A stretch of DNA of 64,000 bases from Sva-07 sp963747375. GTDB taxonomy: Bacteria > Actinomycetota > Acidimicrobiia > Acidimicrobiales > Ilumatobacteraceae. The notes under the pieces are model-generated. The model saw nothing but the letters and a program-made list of their open reading frames with translations, did no database searches and was not told where the DNA came from. This document shows positions 28,691 through 40,208 of the stretch, one piece after another. Position numbers and translations under genes: made by a program. Location: positions 1 through 64,000 of the forward strand of contig CAVVFL010000007.1 of NCBI GenBank assembly GCA_963747375.1, given 5' to 3'. Each line of letters opens with the position of its first letter. Position 1 is the stretch's first letter.

Positions 28691-31600
28691 ATGCGAGGTG
28701 GCGGACCCCTTCCCTTCGACGGACGCGCCGCGAAGCCGACCTCCTCCGCGGCCGGGCCGACACCATCGGAACGAGTCGCCACACCGTGCAGCTCGTGCGA
28801 GGTCCCGGCCGGTATCGGCAAGACGCGTCTGCGTCCGTGAAGCACTCGACGCCTGACCAGGCGACGACGGTCTGGGTGCGATGTTGGGACGACAGCTCAC
28901 CGCTGTGGCCGTGGCGTCAGGTGCTGCGACAACTCGGCTGCGATACCGACGACCTCTTGACGCCCGATGCAGCACCAGGACCGTACTGGCAACCTTCAGC
29001 GCGGATGCTCGAACGAACTCGACAGCTGCGGGCCGGTCGTGGTCGTCATCGACGACATCCATCTCAGCGACCACGCCACACTGCTGTTCGCGCGGTTCCT
29101 CGGCACGCGCCGAGCCTCGGCCGAACGCACTGGTCGTCATCACGGCCGGACTGGCGATGAACTCGACGAGACCCGCCGAACGCAACTCGATGAACTTGCT
29201 CGCGATGCCGACGAGCTTCGCGCTCGGCCACCTCGGCCATGACGACGTCGTCGACACTCCTCCAGGCGGGTGGAGTCGACCACCACGACGTCTCGCTCAT
29301 CGATGCGCTCGTCACGCTCACCGGGGCCTCCCGCTGGCGATCGAGCGAACCGTTCTGGCACTCGACGACTCCGGGGAACACCTGCCGGATCTCCGCGACA
29401 GCGTCGAGCATGCGGCACGTGCGCTGTCGGCCGACCATCGAACACTGCTGGCCTCGGCGGCCACGTACGGGCCGACGACCGCAATCAACGAACTCCGATC
29501 GATCACAGAGCTGCACCGAAGCCGAGGCATTCGAAGCGCTCGACGCCGGCCAGCAGGTGGGCCTCGTTGCGGTCGGGAACGAGCATCACGTTCTCGCACG
29601 AGCTGATTCGCGAGGCCGTCGCCGATTGGCTCGCGCCGGCCGATCGAATTCGCGTTCATCGCGACGCCGTCACCGCGCTCGCGAGCGGTCCGGTGCAGCA
29701 ACTGCCGCAGGCAGCAGCGCACGCAAGCGCACTGGCGGGGGTCGATCCGGCATTCACATCCGACGCTGTCGACCTCTCGGTCGGACAGCGGCCCGATTCT
29801 TCGAGAAGCGTCGGTTCGCTCGAAGCCGGCCTTGGACGCGTACGACGAAGCAGCCCGGCTCAGCGAACCTCGGCGTGTCACGTTCTGCCGATCGATCGGC
29901 AACTGGCGCATGCCGACGCGGCACTCGGCGCCGGTCGACTGACTCGGGCGCGTGAGCTGTACCAGCGGGTCGCGACCGCTGCAGAACTCGCGGGCGACGT
30001 TGTGGTGCTTGCTGACGCAGCTGCGGGCCTCGGAGGCATCTGGCTCGGCGAACACCGGTCCGACGATGTCGCGGCGAGCGTCCAGGCACTCCAACACGCG
30101 CAGCTCGAAGCCGTCGCGCCCATCGACGCCGAGCCGAGCCCTTCGATTGAGGGTGCGTCTCGCCGGCGAAGCGTCGCTATCAGAGTCGCGATGTCGACGA
30201 TCTCGAGCGGTTACTCGACGAGGTGCGCGAATCGGGCACCGCCGCGCATCCGCGCCGAGGCGCTGTCGATCATGATTCACGCCAAGCTCGGGCCTCAGTT
30301 CGCTCGGCACCGCCTGGAGCTCGGCGGACGAGATGGCAGGTGCTGCTGCCGAGTCGGGCGACCCAGTACTCGCGCTCGCTCGCGCAGTGCTGGAAGGCCG
30401 TCTCGCTCGCCATGATCGCTGACGATCGGGCGCATCGTGCGCGCCGGACGTTGGAGCTGCGCGCTCTCACGATCCGATGCGCCAGCATTCAGTTCATCGT
30501 CGAGGCGATGGCGGTCGGGCGCCTCATCAACGCGGGCCGCTTCGATGAGGCCGAGGACGCAGCTGCGCAATGCTTCGAGTTCGGCCAGTCGGTCGGTGAC
30601 GCCGACGCGTGGACGTACTACGCCGGACACCTCGCCCACATCCGGTTCTCGCAGGGCCGCCACGCCGAGCTGGCCGAGTTCGCCACCGACGCAGCTCAAT
30701 CCCCAGCGACGCTCCCGAGCGAGCGAGGCGTTGCGCCGCCACGGCTGCGATGTTCGCGCTCCATGCTGGCGAGCGAGGGCCGGCCGACAGGGTCATCGCG
30801 CTCCACCGTTCGTCGCCCGACATGCACCTCGTACCACCGTCGACCTGGCTGATCGCGATGCACGTGTTGGCACACATGGCGTTCCAGTTGGACGACTGCC
30901 GCGCTGGGGTCGCGACATCGCGTCGCAACTGGAGCCCGTTCCAGGGGCTTCCCCTGTCGATGTCGATGGCAGTCTCCGATCTCGGCTCGGTCGATTGGCC
31001 CTACGGCATGGCGTTGGCCGCAGTGGCGACCTGAGCGGCGCAGCGACCGGCGCTGGTGACCGCGATCGGGTCGGGCCCACGGTCGTGGCGACAGGCCGAC
31101 TGCGGCGATCGTCACTGGCCGATCGAGCGCTGCTGCTCCAGCGAGGCGGCGAGACGGTTGAAGCCGAATGCGCTGCTGAGAGGCGCGATCTGCCGTTGCC
31201 AAGGAGTTCGCCATGACCGGCTGGGTGGCGACGTGGTCCGGCTGGCGGCGAGCCGCGTGGGGTGACGGATCGGACGCTGCGACGTCGCTCGCCGTGTTCG
31301 AGCGGATCGACCCGAGTCATTGGCAGTGCACGTTCGGTGAGCAGCACGTCGGTGTACGACGACACCGTCGGCCTGCGTTACCTCGCAACGCTGTGCCGTC
31401 GCCACGCGTCGACATCTCGGCCTCGCAGCTCGCCGTACCACCTCGAGCCGCACGAGGCCGGCCAGGCGGTGCTCGACGCCGAGGCCATCGACTCCCTGCG
31501 CGCGGGTCCATGAATCTGCGGCGCGACCTCGACGATGGGCATGAACGACAGCGCGAAGCCGCAGAATACGAAGCTCGAGGCGGTCAGCTGCGCAGCTGCT

Positions 31601-31780
31601 CGAATCGTCTGGGCCTGACCGACGGTGCGGCGATTCAACGACGCCGGCGAACACGCCGCACGTCCGTGCGCAAGGCGATCACGCGGTCGATCACCAAGAT
31701 CTCGGCCGTCGACGCTGCATTGTCGGCCCACCTCGAACAGCACCGTCCAGACCGGCTACATCTGTCGATACGACGCCTGA
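28691..31780 (+). CDS. large AAA-ATPase/TPR regulatory protein (very many frameshifts)
   Basis: About 1,030 residues when pieced together. N-terminal P-loop PAGIGKTRL near 28805, CWDDSSPLWPWRQVLRQLG, and Walker B VVVVIDDIHLSDHATLLF near 29040. Further on: FSHELIREAVADWLAPADR, then helical TPR-like repeats (RARELYQRVATAAELAGD; AGRFDEAEDAAAQCFEFGQ). The C-terminal module (SHWQCTFGEQHV, GLRYLATL, VLDAEAIDSL and a final TGYICRYDA before TGA at 31778-31780) is the tail found on actinobacterial AAA/LuxR-like signalling ATPases. Shifts occur roughly every 60-120 bases. The stop overlaps the start of the cyclase gene as TGATG, so they are probably coupled. Confidence 0.6.
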
Positions 31781-34700
31781 TGGGCTCCTCGTCGGTTCGC
31801 GACCGCGGAGTTCGGGGCGTACGTCGACGGAACTGACGGCGACGACCGCTGCGTCGGTCGAAGCGCCGACCACAGTGTTCGATGCAGCGCTGCTGTTCGT
31901 CGATGTCTCGGGATACACCGCGCTCACCGAGCGGCTCTCCAGCTTGGGTAGCGATCGGTTCGGAGACACTGACCGACATCGTGAACTCGTGCTTCGAGCG
32001 TCTGATCGACGATGTGATCACCGGCGGCGGGAACGTCTGCGTTTCGGGGGCGATGCCCTGTTCGTCGCGTTCATCGGTCCTCGCCGATCGGAGCGCGCGG
32101 CCGACACCGCACTGGCGATGCAGCGCACGATCGGCGACCTGCCGGCGATCCAGGCGCCTGGCGGACGAGTGCGGCTGTCGCAGTCGATCGGCCTTCACCA
32201 GGGCGGCCTCCTGCTGCATCGTTGGTCCGGTTCGTGGAACGAGGTCGTCCCGTACGGCCCCGCCGTGACCGAGGTGTTGCGATGCGAAGCGGCCGCTCAC
32301 GCCGGCGCAGATCGCCATCAGCGACGACGTCGTTGCCGCTCTGGCACCGACCCGCGCACGTCGACGAGCCGACGGTGTTGCGCTGCTGCGCAACGCGAAT
32401 CGCCCGCTGCCCGAGCGCACCCAGCGCGCACCGACCGACGATGCGGCCTGGTCGCTGCGCTGCTCGGTTGGACCGACCGTCCTGCCGCCGAGCGGTCTGC
32501 GAGCCGCGCTGCGTACGGGCGTCGAACCAGCACACCGGCCCGCAGCGATCGGGTTCGTTGCAGTCAGCGGGCTCGACCGCCTGGTGGGCAACGTCGCTGA
32601 GATCAAACGTGCCACCGACGCGTTGTTCGCCGCCGTCGACGAGGCATCGCACGCCTTGGACGTGACGTTGTATCAGTACCGACGTGGCGCCTGATGGGTT
32701 CAAGATGATCATCGCAGCGGGTGTGCCGTCCACGATCGGCGACGACGGCGAGCGGCTCGGTGCATCGCCCTCGAACGGATCGTGGCGGCTACCGATCGAC
32801 TCGACGTCGCGCCGGCGCCGACGTCGGTGTGGTTTTCGCCGCCGACGTCGGCCATCCCGGGCGACGGACCTACACGGTGATGGGTGATGCAGTGAACCTC
32901 TCGGCGCGGCTCGCATACCGGGCGGAGCGGAGCAGGTACTCGCGAGCGACGCGCCCTCGTCGACACGCTGCCCAACCGGTTCCACGTCGGCTGGGTGCCG
33001 GCGTTCACGGTCAAGGGCAAGCGAGCCGCACAGATGGCCGCCGTCGTGGCGTCAACGGGTTCCGACTCGGTCGACTTCGTCACGCCAGGCGCGACGCCGC
33101 TGCCGTTCCGTGGCCGCCGCGGCGACGTGCGGCGCCTTCGTGCGGCGATCGGTGCGAGGCCGGTGATCGACGTGTTCGGGCCAGCGGGATTCGGATCGTC
33201 GCGGATCGTCAGCGAGGTCCTCGACGGCCGACACACGAGTGAGAGTCGCTGCGGGTCGATGTCATCGACAGGTCCACCCCACTGCTGGCGGTGCGGCGCC
33301 TCGCCGAGATGCTCGGTGGTGTCGGCGCCTGGGATACGATCTCGACGGGGGCCTTCGGTCCGTCGGATGAAGCGGATGGCTGTTGCGAAGGTCGAAGCGG
33401 GGGTCGAGGCAACGGCCAGCATCGCCAAGGCCGTGACGCAACTGTGGCCGCCTGAACTCATCGGTGGTGATCGACGGACACCACCATCTGGATGAAGCGT
33501 CGTGGAGCGTGATCAGGGCGATGGCGACAACACTGCAGTCGACACCACTGGGTCGTCGCCTCGTGATGACACGGGCGTCAACCGAGCGTTGGCACCACAC
33601 GCGCTTCAGCTGCCGCTGGGACCGCTTGCTCGCCAGCGATGTGAGCAGGTGGTGATCGACGCGTCGGACCGGCCGCTTTCGGACGCGGATCTCGAAGCGA
33701 TTGTCGATGCTGCTGCTGGATCGCCGTTGTTCGCCCAGGAGCTGGCCCGGCCTCGGACCCGATCCGATCTTCCGCCGACGTTGGAGGCGCTGGCCGCCAG
33801 CCGAATCGACCGGCTGCCCGCTGCTGTTGCACGGGTGGTGCGGACGGTGGCAGTCATCGGACCCTCCTGCACGTTGGCCGAAGCGGCAGCCATCGCCGAC
33901 GTCACCCAGCAGCAGATCCGCTCGGTCGCCCAGGAGTCCAATGGCACGTCTGGACGTCGATGGCGCCAGCGTGCAGCTTCTCCGACGAAGCAACCCGGGT
34001 CGTCGCAGCAGCCGGGCTCGCAGTCGCGCGTCGCCGCGGTCGTGCACGAACGAGCGGCGCTCCGACTCGAACAGGCCAATGCGCCGCGCCGGCAATTGTG
34101 GCCGACCACTGGTACGAGGCCGGCGGCGACTGCCGGCACGTTGCGATGGGCCGAGCTGGCGGGCGAAGACGGCGTTCGGTGCGGGAGCCAGCGCTGAGGC
34201 GTCGCACCAGTTCGAGCGGCGCTTCTCGCCAGCGCGACGCCTCCAACGGCCCGACGCCGAGATCGTCGACCCTTGCCGAACGCCTGCGCCACGGGCGGCC
34301 CACGCAGCCCGGCGCGCTGATCTCGAGGCGTGGGCGCTCAAGCAGGCTGTCGCCGCATCGGCGTCACCGGGCGCCGCGGCGAGCCTGATGGTGCGCCAAG
34401 CGACCTGCGCACGTACATCAGGCGGGCTCCGAGCCGCGTCCGCCTACCTCGGGCGGGCCAGGCGCACTGCACCACTCGCCGACCTCGTTGTCCAGTGTGA
34501 ACTCTTCATCGAGCAGGCGTGGATCGCTGTGTGGTCCGACCGCTGGGACCCGCCCTCCAGCTGGCGGACGAGCGCGCGTTCGTGCTGCCGATGCAGCCGC
34601 TGATCCGGCCCTGCAGGTTCCATGCCTGGTCGTTGATCCAGCGAGTCCGCAGCGCCAAGGGACTCCCCGACGCCGACGCAGCAGGTCAGGAAGCGTTGCG

Positions 34701-35638
34701 AGCAGCGCACAGCAAGTGGCGACGAACGCCTGATCGGTCTCGCCGAAGGCAATCTTGCGCTCATCGCCGACAATCGTCGGACAGTGGAAGCAGGCCGATC
34801 AGCGGCTACGCGCCGATCGGGACGAGCCTTTCGCCGCTGCGGAGACATCGTCAATCTGGCAACAAGCGAGCTCAACCAGGCCACCATTCTGGTCGAACTC
34901 GGCGACGTCGAAATCGGCGTCAGCGCTGGCCGCCGATGCAGCCAGGGTGCTCGCAGCGGCAGGCAACCCCGAGCCGGCCGCGCATCGCTACCGGGATCAG
35001 CCTCCGAGCAATGGTCCGTGCTGGCCTGGGCGACGGCGCGCAGCTCGGCCGGTATCGAGACCTGCGTCACCGTGCTCGCTGCTGACGGCAACGAAGAGAT
35101 CACCGCCTTCCAGGTTGTCGGCCTGATCGAATCGCTGCTCCTCATCGGCAGCATCGCCGCTGCAACCCAGGCGTGCGGTTCGATCTGATCGACGTGGTCG
35201 ACCGATTCGGCGACGACCGCCTGCTGCCGACCACGATCCGGCGTCTACTCGCCGTTGCGACCGAAGCCGCCGGCGACCGCTCGGGCGAGCGACCAGTGGC
35301 TGCACCAGGCCCGGACCCGCGCCGACCGATATCGGATCATGCCGGAGCAAGCGGCGGTCGCGGCGATCGATGCGCGCCGTGCGGCTGACGATCAGGCACC
35401 AGGACCGAACACACGTCATGCCGAGTATTCAGCCCGACTCGACGAAGCACTCGGTGTGCCTGTCTCGACCGATGTTCCGGCACGGCTCGAGACAGCGGCA
35501 GCGCAGGTGATCAGCGGAACCGGGCACCGCCCAGGCCGACGCCGATCGCTCGAACATCGCAGCCCAGCATTGGGCACGGCAAGACAGAAGAACTGCGAAC
35601 CGCGTCGTCTTGAGATGTCTCGGTCAGTCACCGTGTGA
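31780..35638 (+). CDS. twin class III cyclase-ATPase-TPR protein, soluble adenylyl cyclase-like (many frameshifts)
   Basis: First cyclase domain (31875-32330): ALLFVDVSGYTALTERL and RFGGDALFVAF, carrying both metal-binding Asp. Second cyclase domain (about 32540-33040): GFVAVSGLDRLVG, where the first Asp is Ala, but with TYTVMGDAVNLSARLA, the Asn/Arg transition-state motif. One composite active site is therefore expected. An ATPase domain follows with an altered P-loop GPAGFGSSRIV (Lys to Ser) and Walker B VVIDGHHHLDEASW, then TPR-like helices (TLEALAASRIDRLP, ALQLADERAFVLP, VVGLIESLLLIGS) to about 35638. The start at 31780 (TGATG) or GTG 31875 is uncertain. Would make cAMP if active. Confidence 0.6.
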
Positions 35639-36645
35639 ACGTCGAGCGCTGCCGCCTCGATCGGAATCGACCCAGACCGTCGTCAAGCTCTTGACGATGC
35701 CGTTCGGGAACTGGCATCGAGCTTCCACGTCGGCGATCACGCCGATCGAGCTGTAACCCCAAGCCGACCTGCGAGGTACCGGCAAGCTCGTCCTGCAGAG
35801 TGCCCGAACACGCTGAGACGCTGCGGATCGACGACGCGTCGGATGGCTTCGTACGAACGCTCGAACGCGATGTCGCCAGCCGCATTGGTATCGGTGCGGA
35901 ATGACTTTGTCGACCGCGAGCGCTTCGAAAGTGGCGCCCGCCGGGACGACGAGTCCACCGGCCTCGCCCGGGAGCGGTGACGCCGTAGCCCCACAGCACC
36001 TTGGGCGCAAGGGGAACGCCGCCATTCGAGCATGCGCTCACGACGCCGTTCGTCGAGAACTGGAGCGACGACCGCACGAGAAGTCCGTTGCGGACGCGTT
36101 CGTTGACAGGCGTCGTCGAGATCGTCGGAATCAGAGCGCCAACGATCTGCGGTGCCGCCGACGCACGCCGACACTCGGTGTCACACAGCGGCGTCGACGA
36201 CTGTTCGTGGCCGTCGATGACGGATCGGTCAGGCCGAGGATGTCCGCCGGTGTCACGGTCCAAGTGGCAGTTGATGCCCTCGGCACGGTGACGCCAAACG
36301 CTTCCTTCACGACGCCGGGCTGGAACTGGGTGACCTGGCCCAGATTCGGACCGACGCGGAGCCTTTGCTCGTCGTCAGGCCGATTGATCAGCCGACGAGG
36401 GCGACACGCCGTTCGCTTGCCGCGTTGCTGTAGCCGAACCAGACCGTGGTATCAGTTCCGACAGGTCACCACACACGACGCCGTGACGGTGACGCTCGAC
36501 GATGAGCCAGGGTTCACGCGGGTCGAGCGCGTCGCCCCCAACTCCAGGTCCGGCAATGTCAATGCCGACCTGAGCTGAAGCGGTGGAGGTGAGCAGCATG
36601 AAGCGCTGCTGCCGCTACCAATGGGACTCGAACGAGTGAACGCAT
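35624..36645 (-). CDS. secreted repeat protein (VWFGY-type domains; frameshifted)
   Basis: ATG at 36645 stands 6 bases after AGGAGAG and opens a signal peptide, MRSLVRVPLVAAAAL followed in the next frame by LTSTASA. The mature part shows a domain I associate with actinobacterial exported proteins: DTTVWFGYSN, VGPNLGQVTQFQPG and VTVPRASTATWTVT, repeated more weakly as KVLWGYGVT, GLVVPAGATFEA and LTTVWVDSD near the C-terminus; Cys residues before each repeat suggest disulfides. Frames change several times. Function unknown; cell-surface or extracellular. Its 3' end overlaps that of the cyclase gene by a few bases. Confidence 0.5.
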
Positions 36646-36828
36646 CTGATCTCTCCTGTTTCGTGGGACTGCGGGTCATCGTGAGAGACACCGGCTGAGA
36701 CGCCGCTGTCAACCATCGGACACTGCTCGTGCGTGACACCGATGTGCCACCACGTGTCACGCCGCAAGGAGCATCCTGTCGGCACCGCGATCCCCACCCG
36801 TGACGGCCCTCCACGATTACGATCGGAG

Positions 36829-38199
36829 ATGACCGCCTGTCGACAACGCCAGTCGACATCGTCGGCACCCTCGGCACTGCTCGGTGATGCCTACGCCAAC
36901 GACCGGGCCCGCGTCTTCCATTCGTGGTCGGCGCAGGGCGCGCTCGACCCCACCGTGATCGCCGGCGCTCTCGGCTCGAAGTTCTGGAACGAGCACGGCA
37001 CGACCTGGATCGACTTCACGAGCATGCTCGTCAACATGAACCTCGGGCACCAGCACCCGAAGATGATCCAGGCCATCAAGGATCAGGCCGACGTGCTCTG
37101 CATGGTCGCCCCGCCGTTCGCCAACGACCAACGCAGCGAGGCGGCGCGTCTCATCGTCGAGAAGGCGAACCGCGACGGTGCGGGCGGCCATTTCGAGAAG
37201 GTGTTCTTCACGAACGCCGGACGCGGAAGCCGTCGAGAACGCCGTTCGTCTCGCCAAGGGATACACGGGCCGGATGAAGGTGCTGTCGGCCTACCGCAGC
37301 TACCACGGCGGGACGGCACTCACCGTCGGTCTGACCGGCGAGCCGCGACGCCTGGAGAACGAGCCGTCGGTGCCGGGCCTCGTGAAGTTCTGGGGCCCCT
37401 ACGCGTACCGCTCGGCGTTCCACTCCGACTCGCCCGAACAGGAAACCGAGCGGGCACTGCAACATCTGCGCGACACGATCCTCGTCGAGGGCCCGGACAA
37501 GATCGCGGCGATCCTCCTCGAATCGGTCGTCGGCACCAACGGCATCCTCGTCCCGCCCCCGGGCTACCTCGAGGGCCTGCGGGCCATGTGCGACGAGTTC
37601 GGCATCGTGTGGATCGCCGATGAGGTGATGGCCGGTTTCGGTCGCACCGGTCAGTGGTTCGCCTGGCAGAACTGGGACGCCCAGCCCGACCTCATCGCTT
37701 TCGCGAAGGGCGTCAACTCCGGCTACATCCCGCTCGGCGGCGTCGTGATCTCCTCCGACATCGCCCACGCCTACGACACTCGGGTGTTCCCCGGCGGGCT
37801 CACCTACTCGGGGCACCCGCTGGCGTGCTCGTCGGCCGTGGCGAGCATCGGCATCTTCGAGGACGAGGGCGTGCTCGCCCACGCCCGCCACCTCGGCGAC
37901 GACATCATCGGACCACGCTCGGCGACATCGCCGCGCGGCACCCGTCGGTTGGCGAGGTGCGCGGACTGGGCGTGTTCTGGGCGGTCGAACTCGTCGCCGA
38001 TCCCACGACCCGCGAGCCGGCCGCTGCCGCGACCGTCGGCGCCGTGGTCGCCGAGTGCAAGCGCAATGGGATGTGGCCGCTGTCGGCCGGCAACCGCATC
38101 CACGTGGTGCCGCCGTGCAACACCCCCGACGATCTCGCCCGCGAGGGCCTCGCCATCCTCGACGCCGCGCTCAGCGTCGCCGACGCAGCCATGTCCTGA
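36829..38199 (+). CDS. class III PLP aminotransferase, likely beta-alanine/omega-amino acid type (two frameshifts)
   Basis: Fold-type I omega-aminotransferase. ATG at 36829; FHSWSAQGALDP, TWIDFTSMLVNMNLGHQHP and FEKVFFTNAG, then a shift near 37218 to DAEAVENAVRLAKGYTGR, YRSYHGGT, a PLP-ring Asp in IVWIADEVMAGFGRTG and the Schiff-base Lys in FAKGVNSGYIPLGGV. A second shift near 37915 leads to HPSVGEVRGLGVFWAVEL and the C-terminus. It faces the dihydropyrimidinase operon; conversion of beta-alanine to malonate semialdehyde would complete that pathway (inference). Stop overlaps the next start as TGATG. Confidence 0.8.
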
Positions 38200-38879
38200 T
38201 GGACGTCGGTGAGCGCCTGGAGCTGCACCTGCGCTCCTGGGTCGGCGAGTGGCCGCCTCCGTCGTCGGGTGTCCACGTCGTGGGCGATCCTGTGCGAATG
38301 GCACCGACGTGGGACGGAACCGTGCGCCCGCTCCAGGGCGTCGGCAACGGCCTCGGCACGGTCATCGCCGTGCCACCCGACGCAGTCGATGCCGTCACCG
38401 AGGCGATCGGCGGCGACGTCGGTCGAGCGGGTCTCGGCGACGAACTCGGAGAGATCCTCGGGGTCGGGCCCGCCGCGTTCGGTGCCGGGGTGTTCCGCAC
38501 CACCGCCGACGTCGATCCGGACGTCGCCGATCTGGGCGTCTGGTTCGAGCACCAGACCGACGACCTGCCGGAGTGGCTCGCACCGTTCAACGGGCCGCGT
38601 CTGGTCGCATTCAGCGACGACGGCCGCCCGATCGCCGGTGTGGGCATCAAGATCCACGACCGCTACGGCCACGAGGTCGCCGTCGTCACCGACGAGGAAG
38701 CCCGCGGGCGGGGCATGGCTCGCCGACTGGTCGCCAGCGCCGCCCGCCGGATTCTCGCCGACGGCGCTGTACCGACGTACCTGCACGCCCCCGACAACAC
38801 CGCCAGCGCTCGAGTGGCCGACGCCGTCGGGTTCGCCGACCGTGGCTGGACCGTGTGGGGCCTCTGGCCTCGCCGCTGA
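38199..38879 (+). CDS. GNAT family N-acetyltransferase
   Basis: Intact 226-residue protein whose C-terminal half is a GNAT fold: GVGIKIHDRYGHEVAVVT, the acetyl-CoA loop EEARGRGMARRLV and YLHAPDNTASARVADAVGF. The N-terminal 100 residues (SGVHVVGDPVRMAPTWDG and an IAVPPDAVDAV stretch) are less conserved. Translationally coupled to the aminotransferase by TGATG. The substrate amine is unknown. Confidence 0.8.
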   Translation: MDVGERLELHLRSWVGEWPPPSSGVHVVGDPVRMAPTWDGTVRPLQGVGNGLGTVIAVPPDAVDAVTEAIGGDVGRAGLGDELGEILGVGPAAFGAGVFRTTADVDPDVADLGVWFEHQTDDLPEWLAPFNGPRLVAFSDDGRPIAGVGIKIHDRYGHEVAVVTDEEARGRGMARRLVASAARRILADGAVPTYLHAPDNTASARVADAVGFADRGWTVWGLWPRR

Positions 38880-38931
38880 GCCTCCGGACGTGCCGCTGAG
38901 CCTCCGGCGTGCCGCTGAGCCTCCGGCGTGC
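38874..38931. repeat. three tandem 19/20-base repeats
   Basis: CGCTGAGCCTCCGGACGTGC (38874-38893) is followed by two identical 19-base copies lacking one A (38894-38912 and 38913-38931). The first copy contains the GNAT stop codon. Likely slippage-generated; lies just before a strong hairpin. Confidence 0.8.
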
Positions 38932-38940
38932 GCTTCTCGC

Positions 38941-38975
38941 TGAACAAGTGTGCGCGTGGAGCGCACACTTGTTCA
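38941..38975. terminator. 15-bp hairpin between convergent transcripts
   Basis: TGAACAAGTGTGCGC (38941-38955) pairs perfectly with GCGCACACTTGTTCA (38961-38975) around GTGGA. It separates the aminotransferase/GNAT unit from the end of the pyrimidine operon on the other strand. No T-tract on either strand. Confidence 0.75.
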
Positions 38976-39001
38976 CGAGTTGGACGGTGGTCAGCTGGTG
39001 A

Positions 39002-40208
39002 TCACTCGCCGCCTTCGTTCAAGGTGACGTCGATCGGGGTGAAGCCGTCGGCGAACAGGTCGAGCCCCTTGCCATCGAGCAACGCCCACGCGGCTTCGAC
39101 GATCTCGTTGGTGAAGGCACCGTCGGTGGGCGGTGCCGTCAGGACGGTCGCGCCGTCGAGGTTCGGTGTGTTCTGGCTGATCTCGACGGTGCGATCCCAG
39201 GCGGCCTGGTCGATGTAGCCGATGCCGTCGGGTGACGGCCAGATGAGCTTGTTGACCTCGTTCATCTGCCACAACTGGTGGCTGCTGCCGAGCGTCGAAC
39301 CGGCCGCGACGACGATGTCGCGGCACTCCTCGGCGTTGTCTCGACAGTAGATCCAGCCCTCGATCGACGCGGCGACGAATCTCGTCGCCTGGTCCTTGTA
39401 GGCAGCATCGTCGGCGAGTCGGCCCGAGTCCGCCCAGATCGCGTCCTGCAGCATGCCGACGCCGATGTCCTCGTAGCTGATGACGTTGAAGTCCTCGGGC
39501 GTGTAGAGCTCGCCCGTGTCGGGATTCACGGCCTCCAACACCTGGGCGTATTCGTTGTAGGTCATCGCCTCGGCAGCATCGATCGACCCGTCGAGCAGTG
39601 CGACCATGTCGAACTGCTGGCCGACGAGTGTCACGTCAGTGGCCGGGTCGAGGCCGGCCTCGCCGATGGCGGCAAAGACCTCGTACTCGTTGCCGAAGCC
39701 CCAGTTGCCGATGTTCTTGCCGGCGAAGTCCGCCGGCGTCGTGATGCCTGCATCGGCGAAACTCACCTGCAATGTGCCCGACCGCTGGTAGATCTGCCCG
39801 ATGTTGGTGATGTTGGCACCAGCCTCGCGGCTGGCGAGTGCCTTGGGCACCCACGCCGAGCGCGAAGTCGACATCGCCGTTCGCGAGCTGCGTCTGCGGC
39901 ACGATCTCCACGCCGCCTTCGACGATGGTCACGTCGAGGCACATGTCCTCGTAGAAGCCCTTCTCCTTCGCCGCGTAGTAGCCGGCGAACTGTGCCTGGG
40001 TGACCCACTGCAGCTGCAGGCTGACCGGCTCGGGCGAGTCACAGGCTGCGGCCGGCTCACCACCACCCGTCGAATCAGCGGGAGCGTCGCTCGTCGCAGT
40101 CGTGTCCGACGACCCGCTGGACGAGTTGTCGTCGCTGCCACAGGCGGCTCCGATGAGGGCCAAGGCGATCATGCCTGCCGTTGCCATTCGCACGCGTTGC
40201 TTGTTCAT
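39002..40208 (-). CDS. NitT/TauT-type ABC substrate-binding lipoprotein (one frameshift)
   Basis: NMT1/THI5-like solute receptor. ATG at 40208; signal peptide MATAGMIALALIGAACGSD with lipobox, Ser/Thr/Asp linker, then SLQLQWVTQAQFAGYYAAKE and DVTIVEGGVEIVP. Shift near 39850, then DFAGKNIGNWGFGNEYEVF, LLDGSIDAAEAMTYNEYAQV and an end rich in acidic residues. This family binds pyrimidine-like or sulfonate ligands; adjacency to dihydropyrimidinase suggests a pyrimidine or hydantoin ligand. Its start overlaps the permease stop by 4 bases. Confidence 0.85.

Noticed and set aside
28691..35638. Dense broken frames considered as an old degenerate genomic island or prophage.
   Set aside because: Walker, cyclase and TPR motifs are intact between shifts, base composition matches the surroundings, and no integrase, att site or phage gene is seen.
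38874..38931. Tandem repeats considered as a CRISPR array.
   Set aside because: The units are directly adjacent with no spacers and there are no cas genes.
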